Origin: a virus
Virus record (IMG/VR): IMGVR_UViG_3300015371_000142
Location: 1 to 27,127 of that record
Strand: one strand, 5' to 3'
DNA length: 27,127 nt
Below are positions 1 to 6,207 of this stretch, piece after piece (positions within the stretch are counted from its first letter, which is position 1; every line of letters starts with the position of its first letter). The translations under genes were made by a program, and so were the position numbers. The notes beneath the pieces are model-generated. The model saw only the letters and a list, made by a program, of their open reading frames with translations. It was not told the origin of the DNA and did no database searches.

Positions 1-551
1 CCGATCCGGCCGTCAACCTTGCATGAGATGAGCATGGACGCCATACCGGTCCGGAGGGCGACGATGTCGGCCTCGCCGAACGACCCGGCGGCCCGGATCA
101 CCCACCACCCCTGGGCGGCCAACGCGGCCTTGGTTTGCCGTTCTAGGTAGTCACCGGCCCGGCGGTTCGCGTTCGGCATCTCATCCCGTCCTTGTTGTTC
201 GGTCCGGCGCCCGTGGACGTATTGGGGGAGGACATATGGATGGCAACCGTCACGCCGGCCCTCTAGGCGGGCGATCCGGCCGACGGCGTGGAGGTTGGAG
301 AGGGCGCCGGATATCGACCCGTGGTGGTCGGGGTAGAGGATTCGGCGGGCGTCGGCGACGGTGAGACCGTCGGGGCCGGTTTGGGCGACGAGGACGACGA
401 GGCGGGTTTGGAGGTTGGCGGTGGACCCGTCCCCGTCCCGCCGGATGGCCCGGTCCCGTGACGTATCGGTTCCGGACCACCCGGACGTGCCGGCGTACGG
501 CAGGGCCGGTTCGTCCCACACCGTCGGCCCGTCGTCCCAAACGTCGCGCAT
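1..551 (-). CDS. winged-helix/Hjc-like PD-(D/E)XK nuclease (partial, C-terminus beyond window)
   Basis: I read this open frame directly on the minus strand from an ATG at 551 to the window edge, about 183 codons without a stop. Residues about 48-100 look like a winged helix (LTVADARRIL, then ALSNLHAVGRIARL). From about residue 126 the protein resembles Hjc-type Holliday-junction resolvases of actinophages: NRRAGDYLERQ with Glu137, VIRAAGSFGEADIVAL with Asp162, and SCK with Lys178. The usual E/Q-x-K residue before the Cys-Lys is Ser here. An internal ATG at 179, preceded by AGGACGG, could give the nuclease alone. The start lies 17 bp past the stop of the previous gene, so it probably ends the leftward recombination operon. 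Expected role: cutting branched DNA during phage recombination or replication. The fold assignment is from motifs only. Confidence 0.72.
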   Translation of the reverse strand, partial: MRDVWDDGPTVWDEPALPYAGTSGWSGTDTSRDRAIRRDGDGSTANLQTRLVVLVAQTGPDGLTVADARRILYPDHHGSISGALSNLHAVGRIARLEGRRDGCHPYVLPQYVHGRRTEQQGRDEMPNANRRAGDYLERQTKAALAAQGWWVIRAAGSFGEADIVALRTGMASMLISCKVDGRI

Positions 552-567
552 GGCACCGCACGGGCGC

Positions 568-1053
568 CTATGCGCGCAACGAACGGAGGCCGAAGGAGCG
601 ACGTCGTCCGCGGGTGTTCGAAAGGGCGGCGGTGGGCGGGAGCCGGCCGCCCTCGACCTCCACCGTCGTCACCTGGCCGCCGGCGCCGTGGCCGTCCTTC
701 TTCGTCGTCACCGTCGCCACGGCCGGCGTGACGCTGTGACGTGGCCGCGGTGGCACCCGTTGGATCGGGTGGTTGAGGTACATGTCGCGGGGGTCGGGGA
801 CGACACCCTGGTCGAAGTTGACGAGGAGGGCCTGTTCGGGCGCCGGGGTGAGGTAGACGACACGGGTCCCGTCGGGCAACGTCCATCGGATCGTTTGGAG
901 GTCGACGGTCACCCGCAGGGCCTCGGGGATCGCGGCCCGGATGGCGTCGGCGACGACACAATGGGCCGAGTCCCGGGCAACGGCGTTATTGATGACTTCC
1001 TGGGTGATCGGGATGTGAAGGCGGCGGGTGCCCACCTTCCTAGGCTTCGTCAT
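568..1053 (-). CDS. conserved actinophage hypothetical protein
   Basis: This encodes 161 aa, starting with ATG at 1053 inside the end of the recT-like gene (14-bp overlap), with GGAGGGACC just upstream as ribosome binding site. The first 95 or so residues are an ordered domain (HIPITQEVINNAVARDSAHCVVADAIRAAIP, then VDLQTIRWTLPDGTRVVYLTP), a type I recall as a recurrent unknown in Streptomyces and related phages. The remaining 65 residues are Arg- and Thr-rich low complexity. I do not assign a function. Its position between a recT-like gene and a resolvase-like gene suggests a replication or recombination accessory. No transmembrane segment or metal-binding motif is visible. Confidence 0.8.
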   Translation of the reverse strand: MTKPRKVGTRRLHIPITQEVINNAVARDSAHCVVADAIRAAIPEALRVTVDLQTIRWTLPDGTRVVYLTPAPEQALLVNFDQGVVPDPRDMYLNHPIQRVPPRPRHSVTPAVATVTTKKDGHGAGGQVTTVEVEGGRLPPTAALSNTRGRRRSFGLRSLRA

Positions 1054-2239
1054 CTGGTCCCTCCTGTTCCGGTGGTGGTTGGCGTACGTCGGTGATCGTG
1101 ATTGCGCCGGTGGCGAGGTCGGGGGTCCACCGCATCGAGCCGTCCTGGATGCGGCCGATGACGTCGAGGACCCGGAACGCTTCGTCGCGGGTCAGGTCCT
1201 TGGTTGATTCGACGGGGTGGTCGAGGATGCCGGCGAGCATGGCGTGCTTCTCCTCGCGGGTAGCGACGGTGCCTAGTTCGGCGGTGAGGGCGGCCTGGAC
1301 GGCCTTCAACTGGCCCGGGCCGATCATGCGCGGCCCGACCGCGGGCGGTTCGTCCGTCGGCGCCTCGGGTTCTAGGTCGGGTAGCGGGACGTCGTCGACG
1401 GTGGGGCCGTTGTCGACCACCGGCCCGTCGTCGTCGGCGCGGGCGAGTTCGTCGTACCGCCGACGAATCTCGTCCGGTGTGTCGACGGGTTCGGGTACGG
1501 GACGGGGCCGGGTCGCTTCCCCACCGGCGTCGCCCCCGTCCCGTACGTCGGGTGTGGCCGGGGCGGCCGGTTCCGGTTCGGGCGCCGGTTCGGGCGGCGT
1601 AACCGTCGCCGCCTTCCGTCGTTGCAGACGCTTCCGGGGCGCCGGTTCCTCAACGGGCGGGCCGGGGGATAGAGCCCACCCGTCGAGGTCACCCGCCGAC
1701 ACGTCCTCGGCGACGTAGCCGAGGCCCTTGACGACGTCGGGGAACTTCGCCCGGGCGAGGTCACCGGTGGCCCGGGCGAGGAGCATGGCACGGGGGTAGT
1801 TGCGCCAGTTGTTCTTGTTGAGGAGGCCGGCGGCCCGGGCCATGTCAATCGTCCATTCGACCGGGAACCGCTCCGACTCCGGTTCACCCCGCCGAAGGCC
1901 GGAGACGCGTACCCGGGTGCCGCTCATCTCGTGAACCGTGAACGTGTGCCCGGCCCGGAGGATCATGGCGCGCATGAGTTCCGCGGATGGTTGTGGCCGG
2001 CCCTCGACGATGTGGAGGCCGGCCAGGGCCTGCATAGGTCCCACCCCGACCTCGGCGCCGTACATGATCGCGGCGGCGACAACGTCGGGTTTGCCGCGCA
2101 TCGCGGCCGGCACGAACTCGGTGTCGGCGACCCGGTCGGCGATCCGGGCGGCCATGATGAGGGCGTCGGTCCAGGCGGTGACGTCGATCCCGGGCGCGAG
2201 GACGTTGCGGTCGTCGACGATGGCGAGGTCGGTGGTCAT
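1040..2239 (-). CDS. recT: RecT-family single-strand annealing protein (recombinase)
   Basis: This encodes 399 aa from ATG 2239, chosen because it overlaps the preceding stop as ATGA; a longer upstream frame is Arg-rich shadow. Residues 1-180 carry the pattern I associate with RecT-like proteins of actinophages: MYGAEVGVGPMQALAGLHIVEGRP, SAELMRAMILRAGHTF, VEWTIDMARAAGL and YPRAMLLARATGDLARAKFPDVV. RecT proteins coat single-stranded DNA and anneal it to a complementary strand, usually with a partner exonuclease; the gene at 2615-3400 fits that role. Residues about 190-330 form a long Pro/Glu/Asp/Arg-rich linker, and the last 70 (MIGPGQLKAVQAAL to IGRIQDGSMRW) look like a separate small helical domain. 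The tail is longer than in classical RecT (about 270 aa). Confidence 0.75.
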   Translation of the reverse strand: MTTDLAIVDDRNVLAPGIDVTAWTDALIMAARIADRVADTEFVPAAMRGKPDVVAAAIMYGAEVGVGPMQALAGLHIVEGRPQPSAELMRAMILRAGHTFTVHEMSGTRVRVSGLRRGEPESERFPVEWTIDMARAAGLLNKNNWRNYPRAMLLARATGDLARAKFPDVVKGLGYVAEDVSAGDLDGWALSPGPPVEEPAPRKRLQRRKAATVTPPEPAPEPEPAAPATPDVRDGGDAGGEATRPRPVPEPVDTPDEIRRRYDELARADDDGPVVDNGPTVDDVPLPDLEPEAPTDEPPAVGPRMIGPGQLKAVQAALTAELGTVATREEKHAMLAGILDHPVESTKDLTRDEAFRVLDVIGRIQDGSMRWTPDLATGAITITDVRQPPPEQEGPDDEA

Positions 2240-2406
2240 TCGTCGGTCTCCGGTCCCGGCCCCGCCGCCATGTACGCGTGCCATGCGCGGACGATGTGGT
2301 CGTCGTCGATGTCGACACCGCGCGCCCACCCGTCCCGGATGATCGTGGCGATACCGCGGAGGGTGCCGGCGAGGTACCAGTCGGGGACGACGGCCGGCGC
2401 GCTCAT
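2236..2406 (-). CDS. small hypothetical protein (56 aa)
   Basis: I translated this from ATG 2406 to a TGA at 2238-2236. It reads MSAPAVVPDWYLAGTLRGIA, continues TIIRDGWARGVDIDDDHIVR, and ends AWHAYMAAGPGPETDE. It overlaps the upstream gene by four bases (ATGA) and the recT-like gene downstream by four bases (ATGA), which is strong evidence that it is translated in a coupled operon. The sequence suggests one or two short amphipathic helices. No family is recognised. Its place between a putative annealing protein and another small protein suggests an accessory of the recombination module, which is inference only. Confidence 0.75.
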   Translation of the reverse strand: MSAPAVVPDWYLAGTLRGIATIIRDGWARGVDIDDDHIVRAWHAYMAAGPGPETDE

Positions 2407-2597
2407 TCCGCGTCGCCCTTCAACGCCTCGGCCCGTTCGGCCATGAGCATCCCGACCAACTCGACGGCGGCGTGCAACGGGTCCCGGGCCTCACGGAGCA
2501 ACGTGTCGGCGTACATCGGCTGCTCGGTCCGCATGGCGTACGCGGCGTGGACGACGAGGGCGTGGTCGTGGGTGAAGTGGTCGACGTGAATGGACAC
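2403..2597 (-). CDS. small hypothetical protein (64 aa)
   Basis: This encodes 64 aa, with a GTG start at 2597 and AGGAAGGAA 12-20 bases upstream. It is His-rich at the N-terminus (MSIHVDHFTHDHALVVHAAY) and then predicted helical (ADTLLREARDPLHAAVELVGMLMAERAEAL). It ends in a four-base ATGA overlap with the next gene. No family is recognised. It sits directly downstream of the exonuclease gene with a 17-bp gap, so it is part of the same leftward operon. Confidence 0.75.
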   Translation of the reverse strand: MSIHVDHFTHDHALVVHAAYAMRTEQPMYADTLLREARDPLHAAVELVGMLMAERAEALKGDAE

Positions 2598-2614
2598 GGG
2601 TCCGGTGTTCCTTC

Positions 2615-3400
2615 CTAGGCGGCGGTGGCGGGGACGGGGTACGGGGCGCCGACGACGTCGTCACGGTTGAGTTGGCCCCACCGCCAGACCTCGATGGCGT
2701 GGAGGAACGTCGACCACTGGAACCCATCGGACTTCAACGGCAACAACTCCCAGGCGTCCGGGCGAACCCATAGCGCGGCACACCGCTGGATGGGCGGCAT
2801 GAGGAGGTCCCGGTCACCGATCTGGACATGCGTGGCCCGGGCGTACCCGGTCGCCTGCAACGCGGTCTCGGGGTACACCCCGGACGCACCGGTCTTGTAG
2901 TCGATGAGCCACCGGTCACCGCCCCGAAGGGTGGCGATGAGGTCGGGCCGGCCGGCGTAGCGGTGTTCGTCGTTGAACACCGGCACCTCGACGAGGGCGG
3001 TGTCGGGGGTGACGTCCCAGGCGTCCATAAAGCGGGCGGTCTGTTCACCCATCCGCACCACGTCGTCCTCGTACACCTCCCCGGTGTCCGGGTCCGCGGT
3101 GTCGACCGGTTGGCCGTAGACGAGGCGTTCGGCGATCGAGTGAACCTGGGTGCCGACGAGGGCCGAATGGTTCCACACCGTCCGGTAATGGCCCTTCGCC
3201 GTCGTGATCCACGCCGGCTGGCCGAGCATGTCGAGTTCGGCGGCGTGCGTGGCGCACCACATCGCCGTCTCCTTCGCGGCGGCCGGCGCCAGCGCGTCCT
3301 TCGCCAACGCGCCCGTTACCGACGTCACCCCGGGGACCCGTTCACCGTCGAGGGCGTAGCGGTGGAACCGGCCACCGGTGACGACGAGCCGGGAGGTCAC
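2615..3400 (-). CDS. RecB/Cas4-type PD-(D/E)XK exonuclease
   Basis: This encodes about 261 aa. GTG 3400 is chosen because it forms a GTGA overlap with the preceding stop; GTG 3403 is in frame and equally possible. The protein shows the full RecB-like nuclease motif series: GTQVHSIAE (His about 88), ALVEVPVF (Glu about 139), YAGRPDLIA (Asp about 154), WLIDYKTG (Asp168-x-Lys170) and ALQATGYARA (the QxxxY motif). These residues bind the two metal ions and cut DNA. Only the nuclease domain is present, with no helicase part. Next to a RecT-like protein it most likely resects double-stranded ends to give single strands for annealing, comparable to RecE or lambda Exo. No four-cysteine iron-sulfur cluster typical of Cas4 is visible. 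Confidence 0.87.
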   Translation of the reverse strand: MTSRLVVTGGRFHRYALDGERVPGVTSVTGALAKDALAPAAAKETAMWCATHAAELDMLGQPAWITTAKGHYRTVWNHSALVGTQVHSIAERLVYGQPVDTADPDTGEVYEDDVVRMGEQTARFMDAWDVTPDTALVEVPVFNDEHRYAGRPDLIATLRGGDRWLIDYKTGASGVYPETALQATGYARATHVQIGDRDLLMPPIQRCAALWVRPDAWELLPLKSDGFQWSTFLHAIEVWRWGQLNRDDVVGAPYPVPATAA

Positions 3401-3702
3401 CACGCCACCTCGTCGTCGTCATCGTCATCGGGCAACGTCAACTGCACCCCGGGCGGGTTCAACCCGTCGGGTTCGTATCGGGTGGACGCCTTCTCCCCGG
3501 ACCGGACCCGGGCCATCCGCGCCCGGTAGTAGTTGGCGACGGCGGCGTCGAGTTCGTCGGGGGACATCACCCCGTCGGGGTCGACGGCCCGTTCGGCACG
3601 GCGCCGGTTTGCGGCCCGTAGCGCGGCCGATTGGCGTTCCCGGGCACCGGGGCGCGCCCAGCGCTCGTTGGACGCCACACGCGCCCGTTCCGCGGCGTTC
3701 AC
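3397..3702 (-). CDS. basic hypothetical protein (101 aa)
   Basis: The start is GTG 3702, which overlaps the TGA of the HTH gene as GTGA; the frame is open upstream but is Arg/Pro shadow there. The first 40 residues are strongly basic (ERARVASNERWARPGARERQ), the centre is helical (MSPDELDAAVANYYRARMAR), and the tail ends in five consecutive Asp residues and EVAW. The basic N-terminal half could bind nucleic acid, but no known domain is recognised. It is the second gene of the leftward operon and overlaps the exonuclease gene start. Confidence 0.72.
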   Translation of the reverse strand: MNAAERARVASNERWARPGARERQSAALRAANRRRAERAVDPDGVMSPDELDAAVANYYRARMARVRSGEKASTRYEPDGLNPPGVQLTLPDDDDDDEVAW

Positions 3703-3935
3703 GCCGTCACCTCGTCGTCGACCGCGTGTGCGATGGCGGCGAACCCCGCCTCCCCGAACACCACCGCCATCCGGGCGAGGAGTTCGTGGCCGGGCACCGA
3801 TCGGTGGTTGAGGACCCGGGACAACGTCGACGCCGACACGTCGAGGCCGACGGCGATGTCGGAGAGGGTCACCCACCCGTGAGGTCGGGCGGCCCGGAAC
3901 AGTTCGGCCTCGTCGATCACCCATCGTGGGGACAC
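3699..3935 (-). CDS. small HTH DNA-binding protein (Cro/CI-like or accessory regulator)
   Basis: This encodes 78 aa from GTG 3935, chosen because GGAGG lies eight bases upstream; an in-frame GTG at 3968 has no such site. A helix-turn-helix occupies about residues 20-55: WVTLSDIAVGLDVSASTLSRVLNHRSVPG, then ELLARMAVVFG. This is the layout of XRE/Cro-type regulators, where the Ser-Ala-Ser-Thr-Leu-Ser helix contacts DNA. It is the first gene of the recombination operon, downstream of a promoter candidate at 4093-4122. It could be the immunity repressor, a Cro-like early regulator or an excisionase-like accessory. The sequence alone does not decide which. Confidence 0.75.
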   Translation of the reverse strand: MSPRWVIDEAELFRAARPHGWVTLSDIAVGLDVSASTLSRVLNHRSVPGHELLARMAVVFGEAGFAAIAHAVDDEVTA

Positions 3936-4089
3936 GCGCAACACCTCCGAGACATGACGAACCCGCACCGGGGCGCGGGCCGGGTAGGTGATGTGCCGGT
4001 GTCTAATCCCGAGATGGGCCTTCTGTGACGACGAACGAGGCAGAAAGCCTGGGTGGGTTCCCCGCGGCGTCGGCGTTCACCTGATGTCG

Positions 4090-4122
4090 CACACGCTAAC
4101 CATGCGTTCGCCGCTATGTCAT
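4090..4122 (-). promoter_or_regulatory. candidate leftward promoter with shared motif GTTAGCGTGTG
   Basis: On the minus strand ATGACA (4122-4117) is followed after 18 bases by TAGCGT (4098-4093), a fair match to actinobacterial -35 and TANNNT -10 boxes. The -10 lies inside GTTAGCGTGTG (4100-4090). The same 11 bases recur at 5811-5821, upstream of and pointing towards the rightward operon. It would give a leader of about 150 nt before the HTH gene. The rest of 3936-4234 holds only the integrase terminator and a tandem repeat; I see no credible gene there. Confidence 0.5.
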
Positions 4123-4179
4123 TGCGTGGACGCCACGAGTTTGCTCCAGATGCAAGTCATGTCCCGCTCCGCGAGACAA

Positions 4180-4211
4180 CCGGCCCCGAACCGGGGTCGG
4201 TTCGGGGCCGG
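4180..4211 (-). terminator. hairpin terminator of the integrase gene
   Basis: CCGGCCCCGAACC (4180-4192) and GGTTCGGGGCCGG (4199-4211) are perfect 13-bp inverted arms around a six-base loop. The hairpin begins 24 bp past the integrase stop (4235) in the leftward direction. There is no long T run, as is common in actinobacteria. It separates integrase transcription from the recombination operon. Confidence 0.75.
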
Positions 4212-4231
4212 ATGTGGGCCGGATGTGGGCC
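4210..4231. repeat. two tandem copies of GGATGTGGGCC
   Basis: The 11-bp unit GGATGTGGGCC occurs twice head to tail (4210-4220 and 4221-4231), between the terminator hairpin and the integrase stop codon. The role is unknown. It may be a slippage product. Confidence 0.6.
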
Positions 4232-4234
4232 GGG

Positions 4235-5323
4235 TCAGGCGAGGCCGCGGGCGCGGATGGCGTTCACCGCACGATCGTTCTTCAGGTTCCGGGCGTACCG
4301 GTCGACCATCTCCCGGTCCCGCCACCCGAGAACCTCCATCACGTCACCCTCGGCCACATCGGCGCGGAGGAGTTCGTCGGCGCGGGTGTGCCGGAACGCG
4401 TGGCACCCGATGGTGTCCGGGTCGTACCCCGCCTCGGCCGCCCGACGCTTCACCATCCGGAGGATGCCGGACCCGGTCATCCGGGACCGACCCCGGGTGC
4501 CGTACCACATCCACCCCGAATCGGGACGGTCGACGAGTTTGTGGCCGGCGCGGACCCGGAGCCACCGTTGGAGGGCGAGGACGGTGTCGTCGTTGATCGG
4601 GATGTAACGGCCGGCCCGGTGCTCCTCCCCGTCGACCAACCGGACCACCCCGGCCTTCGCCCGCGCCGACTTGAACGCCCCCAACCGGACCCCGCGGCCG
4701 GCTAGGTCCAGGTCCTCGACCCACATGTTGCACACCTCCGCCCGACGGGCGCCGGTCATCAACATCCGGATGATGGCGGTGTCCCGGACATCCTCGTACG
4801 CCTTCCCCCGGCACGTCGCGAGGAGGTCGTGGACGACGTCACCGCCCAACGCGGACGGCGGCGGTTCCGACGCCTTGTACCGCGCCACCTTCCCGGACCT
4901 GAACGGGTTGACGTGGTCGTCGTACGTCGCCTCGACCCACCCGAAGAACGTCCGGAGCCGACGGGCCTTCGTGTTCGTCCCGCCCTGGGTGTGTGACCGA
5001 CGGTAGGCGGCCAACCACCCGTTGACCTCGTCGACCGTCACGTCGACATAGTCGCCGGTGAACCCGGTCCGGGTGAGGTAGTCACCGAACGCGTCGACGG
5101 TCTCTAGGTAACCCTCGATCGTTCGACGGGAGTAGAGGTCGCCGGCCGACGACGTGGCGTTCGTCAGATGGCCCTCGTAGATTCCGCGGGTCGCGGAACG
5201 ATGCATCGCCCCGATGTTCTCCCGGCCCTTGGTGACGGGGCCGGCGCCGGTCCGCGTGGCGCCCGCGCGGGCGTCCTTCAACGGTGTAACGGTGGCGGTG
5301 GCGGTGTGTTTCCTAGCGGTCAT
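4235..5323 (-). CDS. int: tyrosine recombinase integrase
   Basis: This encodes 362 aa from ATG 5323, with GGGAAGGA about ten bases upstream. Residues about 55-135 are a SAM-like core-binding domain (RRTIEGYLETVDAFGDYL, then TKARRLRTFFGWVEATY). The catalytic domain follows: MTGARRAEVCNM with Arg193, HAFRHTRADELL with His308 and Arg311, and VLGWRDREMVDRYAR with the nucleophile Tyr343. The usual second His of the LGH motif is Trp334, a replacement known in some tyrosine recombinases. The basic N-terminal 50 residues could contact arm-type sites. The gene lies about 140 bp from a candidate attP that carries a tRNA 3' end, the normal arrangement for this family. It integrates and, with an excision factor, excises the phage genome. 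Confidence 0.93.
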   Translation of the reverse strand: MTARKHTATATVTPLKDARAGATRTGAGPVTKGRENIGAMHRSATRGIYEGHLTNATSSAGDLYSRRTIEGYLETVDAFGDYLTRTGFTGDYVDVTVDEVNGWLAAYRRSHTQGGTNTKARRLRTFFGWVEATYDDHVNPFRSGKVARYKASEPPPSALGGDVVHDLLATCRGKAYEDVRDTAIIRMLMTGARRAEVCNMWVEDLDLAGRGVRLGAFKSARAKAGVVRLVDGEEHRAGRYIPINDDTVLALQRWLRVRAGHKLVDRPDSGWMWYGTRGRSRMTGSGILRMVKRRAAEAGYDPDTIGCHAFRHTRADELLRADVAEGDVMEVLGWRDREMVDRYARNLKNDRAVNAIRARGLA

Positions 5324-5466
5324 GGCCCAACGGTCCTTCCCGGATTGCAGTGGATGTCAACCCGGCTACGCACCCCTTTGATTGGCCGGGGCGGGTGCGT
5401 AGCGTGCAATCCGTCCCGGTGGGCGCCTCGTCCGATCGGTGTTTCCGCAGGTCAGGGGCCATATTG

Positions 5467-5491
5467 CGCCCCCGACCGGATTCGAACCGGT
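5467..5491 (-). other. attP: candidate attP core: 3' end of a tRNA gene
   Basis: On the minus strand 5491-5475 reads as a perfect T arm: stem ACCGG, loop TTCGAAT, stem CCGGT. It is followed by CGGGGGC (5474-5468), fitting the 3' acceptor strand, and then G as discriminator (5467). The 5' acceptor GCCCCCG, the D arm and an anticodon arm are not found in the 75 bases upstream, so this is only the 3' end of a tRNA. Tyrosine integrases often use such ends as the att core, so that insertion restores the host tRNA. The acceptor resembles actinobacterial tRNA-Arg, but the isotype is not certain. Confidence 0.7.
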
Positions 5492-5602
5492 GCGCCCGCC
5501 TCCGGAGATATGTGGCCGGTGACGCCATGCTATCAACGCAAACCCGCAGGTGGGAACATCCCCCGGAATCCCCGCGTGGCCGGGTGGGCGCGTGCGTAAC
5601 CA

Positions 5603-5712
5603 CGCCCCCGAATCGGTGCGTACCGTCAACACTCGGTTGACGGATTCTACGCACCCGCCCTGTACGCCCCAGAAGGTGCGTAGCCGGCCGCTACGCACCC
5701 GCCCCCGAATCG
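5603..5712 (+). repeat. 13-bp direct repeat CGCCCCCGAATCG
   Basis: CGCCCCCGAATCG is present at 5603-5615 and 5700-5712, each next to GTGCGTA sites. A related string, CGCCCCCGA followed by CCGGATTCG, lies in the tRNA-like core at 5467-5484. The repeat could be a core-type or accessory-protein site of attP. The function is inferred from position only. Confidence 0.6.
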
Positions 5713-5737
5713 ACCCGTCGAATTACCGGTGATAGGA

Positions 5738-5757
5738 CCCCGCCCGAACGGGGCGGG
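5738..5757. other. GC-rich hairpin before the rightward operon
   Basis: CCCCG and CGGGG form a short hairpin around CCCGAA, overlapping the last GTGCGTA site. It may be part of the attP or operator structure rather than a terminator. The stem is short. Confidence 0.4.
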
Positions 5758-5810
5758 TGCGTATCTGGGAATCCCACCTCGACGGGGATGGCGCCGAACG
5801 AATCCGGCGA

Positions 5811-5821
5811 GTTAGCGTGTG
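5811..5821 (+). promoter_or_regulatory. second copy of GTTAGCGTGTG, upstream of the rightward operon
   Basis: This is an exact copy of the 11-mer at 4090-4100, in the orientation pointing to the rightward genes and 60 bp before the ATG at 5881. It contains TAGCGT, a possible -10 (TANNNT), but I see no good -35 at the right distance. The shared motif may therefore be a regulator site rather than, or as well as, a promoter. Confidence 0.45.
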
Positions 5822-5880
5822 GTTCGTCAACGGGGTTACTACGGTGTTCGCCAACAACAACCCATTCCGGGAGGGAACGT

Positions 5881-6207
5881 ATGGCCGAACCGATAGCCGC
5901 CGAAACATTCGTCGGGGACCTATCCGACCGAACACTCCATTGCCGTGAACTCGGGCACCAGTGGAAACCACTGACGGTGTCGTGGGACCGAACGGCGTCC
6001 GTGTACGACCGGCGCCTCCGGTGCCCGTCGTGCAAGACGATTCGTGTCCAGATGCTCACCGACCACGGGCATGTCGTTAGCAACCGATACGTCTACCCGG
6101 ACGGGTATCTGGCGAAAGGTGTGACGGTCGGGGACCTCAACCGCGACATGTTCCGCATGGAGGCCATTCAACGGTTCCTCGGGGCGACGGAGGCGGCGGC
6201 ATCATGA
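5881..6207 (+). CDS. small zinc-ribbon-like early protein
   Basis: This encodes 108 aa from ATG 5881 with GGGAGGG about six bases upstream; an in-frame ATG at 5788 lacks such a site. The protein has a His/Cys N-terminal part (DRTLHCRELGHQW) and a CPSCK pair in RRLRCPSCKTIRV, consistent with one zinc site of the C-(H)-C-C kind. The C-terminal half (YVYPDGYLAKGVTVGDLNRDMFRMEAIQRFL) is helical. Proteins of this type occur in actinophage early regions, but their role is unknown to me. It is the first gene of the rightward operon and overlaps the next by ATGA. DNA binding, control of excision or host takeover are possible. Confidence 0.8.
   Translation: MAEPIAAETFVGDLSDRTLHCRELGHQWKPLTVSWDRTASVYDRRLRCPSCKTIRVQMLTDHGHVVSNRYVYPDGYLAKGVTVGDLNRDMFRMEAIQRFLGATEAAAS

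Larger units (their letters stand above)
5366..5763. repeat. eight GTGCGTA sites (candidate integrase arm sites or operators)
   Basis: GTGCGTA or its complement occurs at 5367-5373(-), 5395-5401(+), 5592-5598(+), 5616-5622(+), 5648-5654(-), 5676-5682(+), 5692-5698(-) and 5757-5763(+). Two pairs are perfect inverted repeats: CTACGCACCC (5366-5375) with GGGTGCGTAG (5393-5402), and GGTGCGTAG (5675-5683) with CTACGCACC (5691-5699). Two sites lie between integrase and the tRNA-like core, and six lie beyond it. That matches the P and P' arms of an attP bound by a bivalent integrase. Repressor operators or iterons are alternatives. Confidence 0.8.

Noticed and set aside
5467-5545. A complete tRNA gene on the minus strand
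   Set aside because: Only the T arm and 3' acceptor strand are convincing. The matching 5' acceptor GCCCCCG, a D arm and a 5-bp anticodon stem with a 7-base loop are missing.
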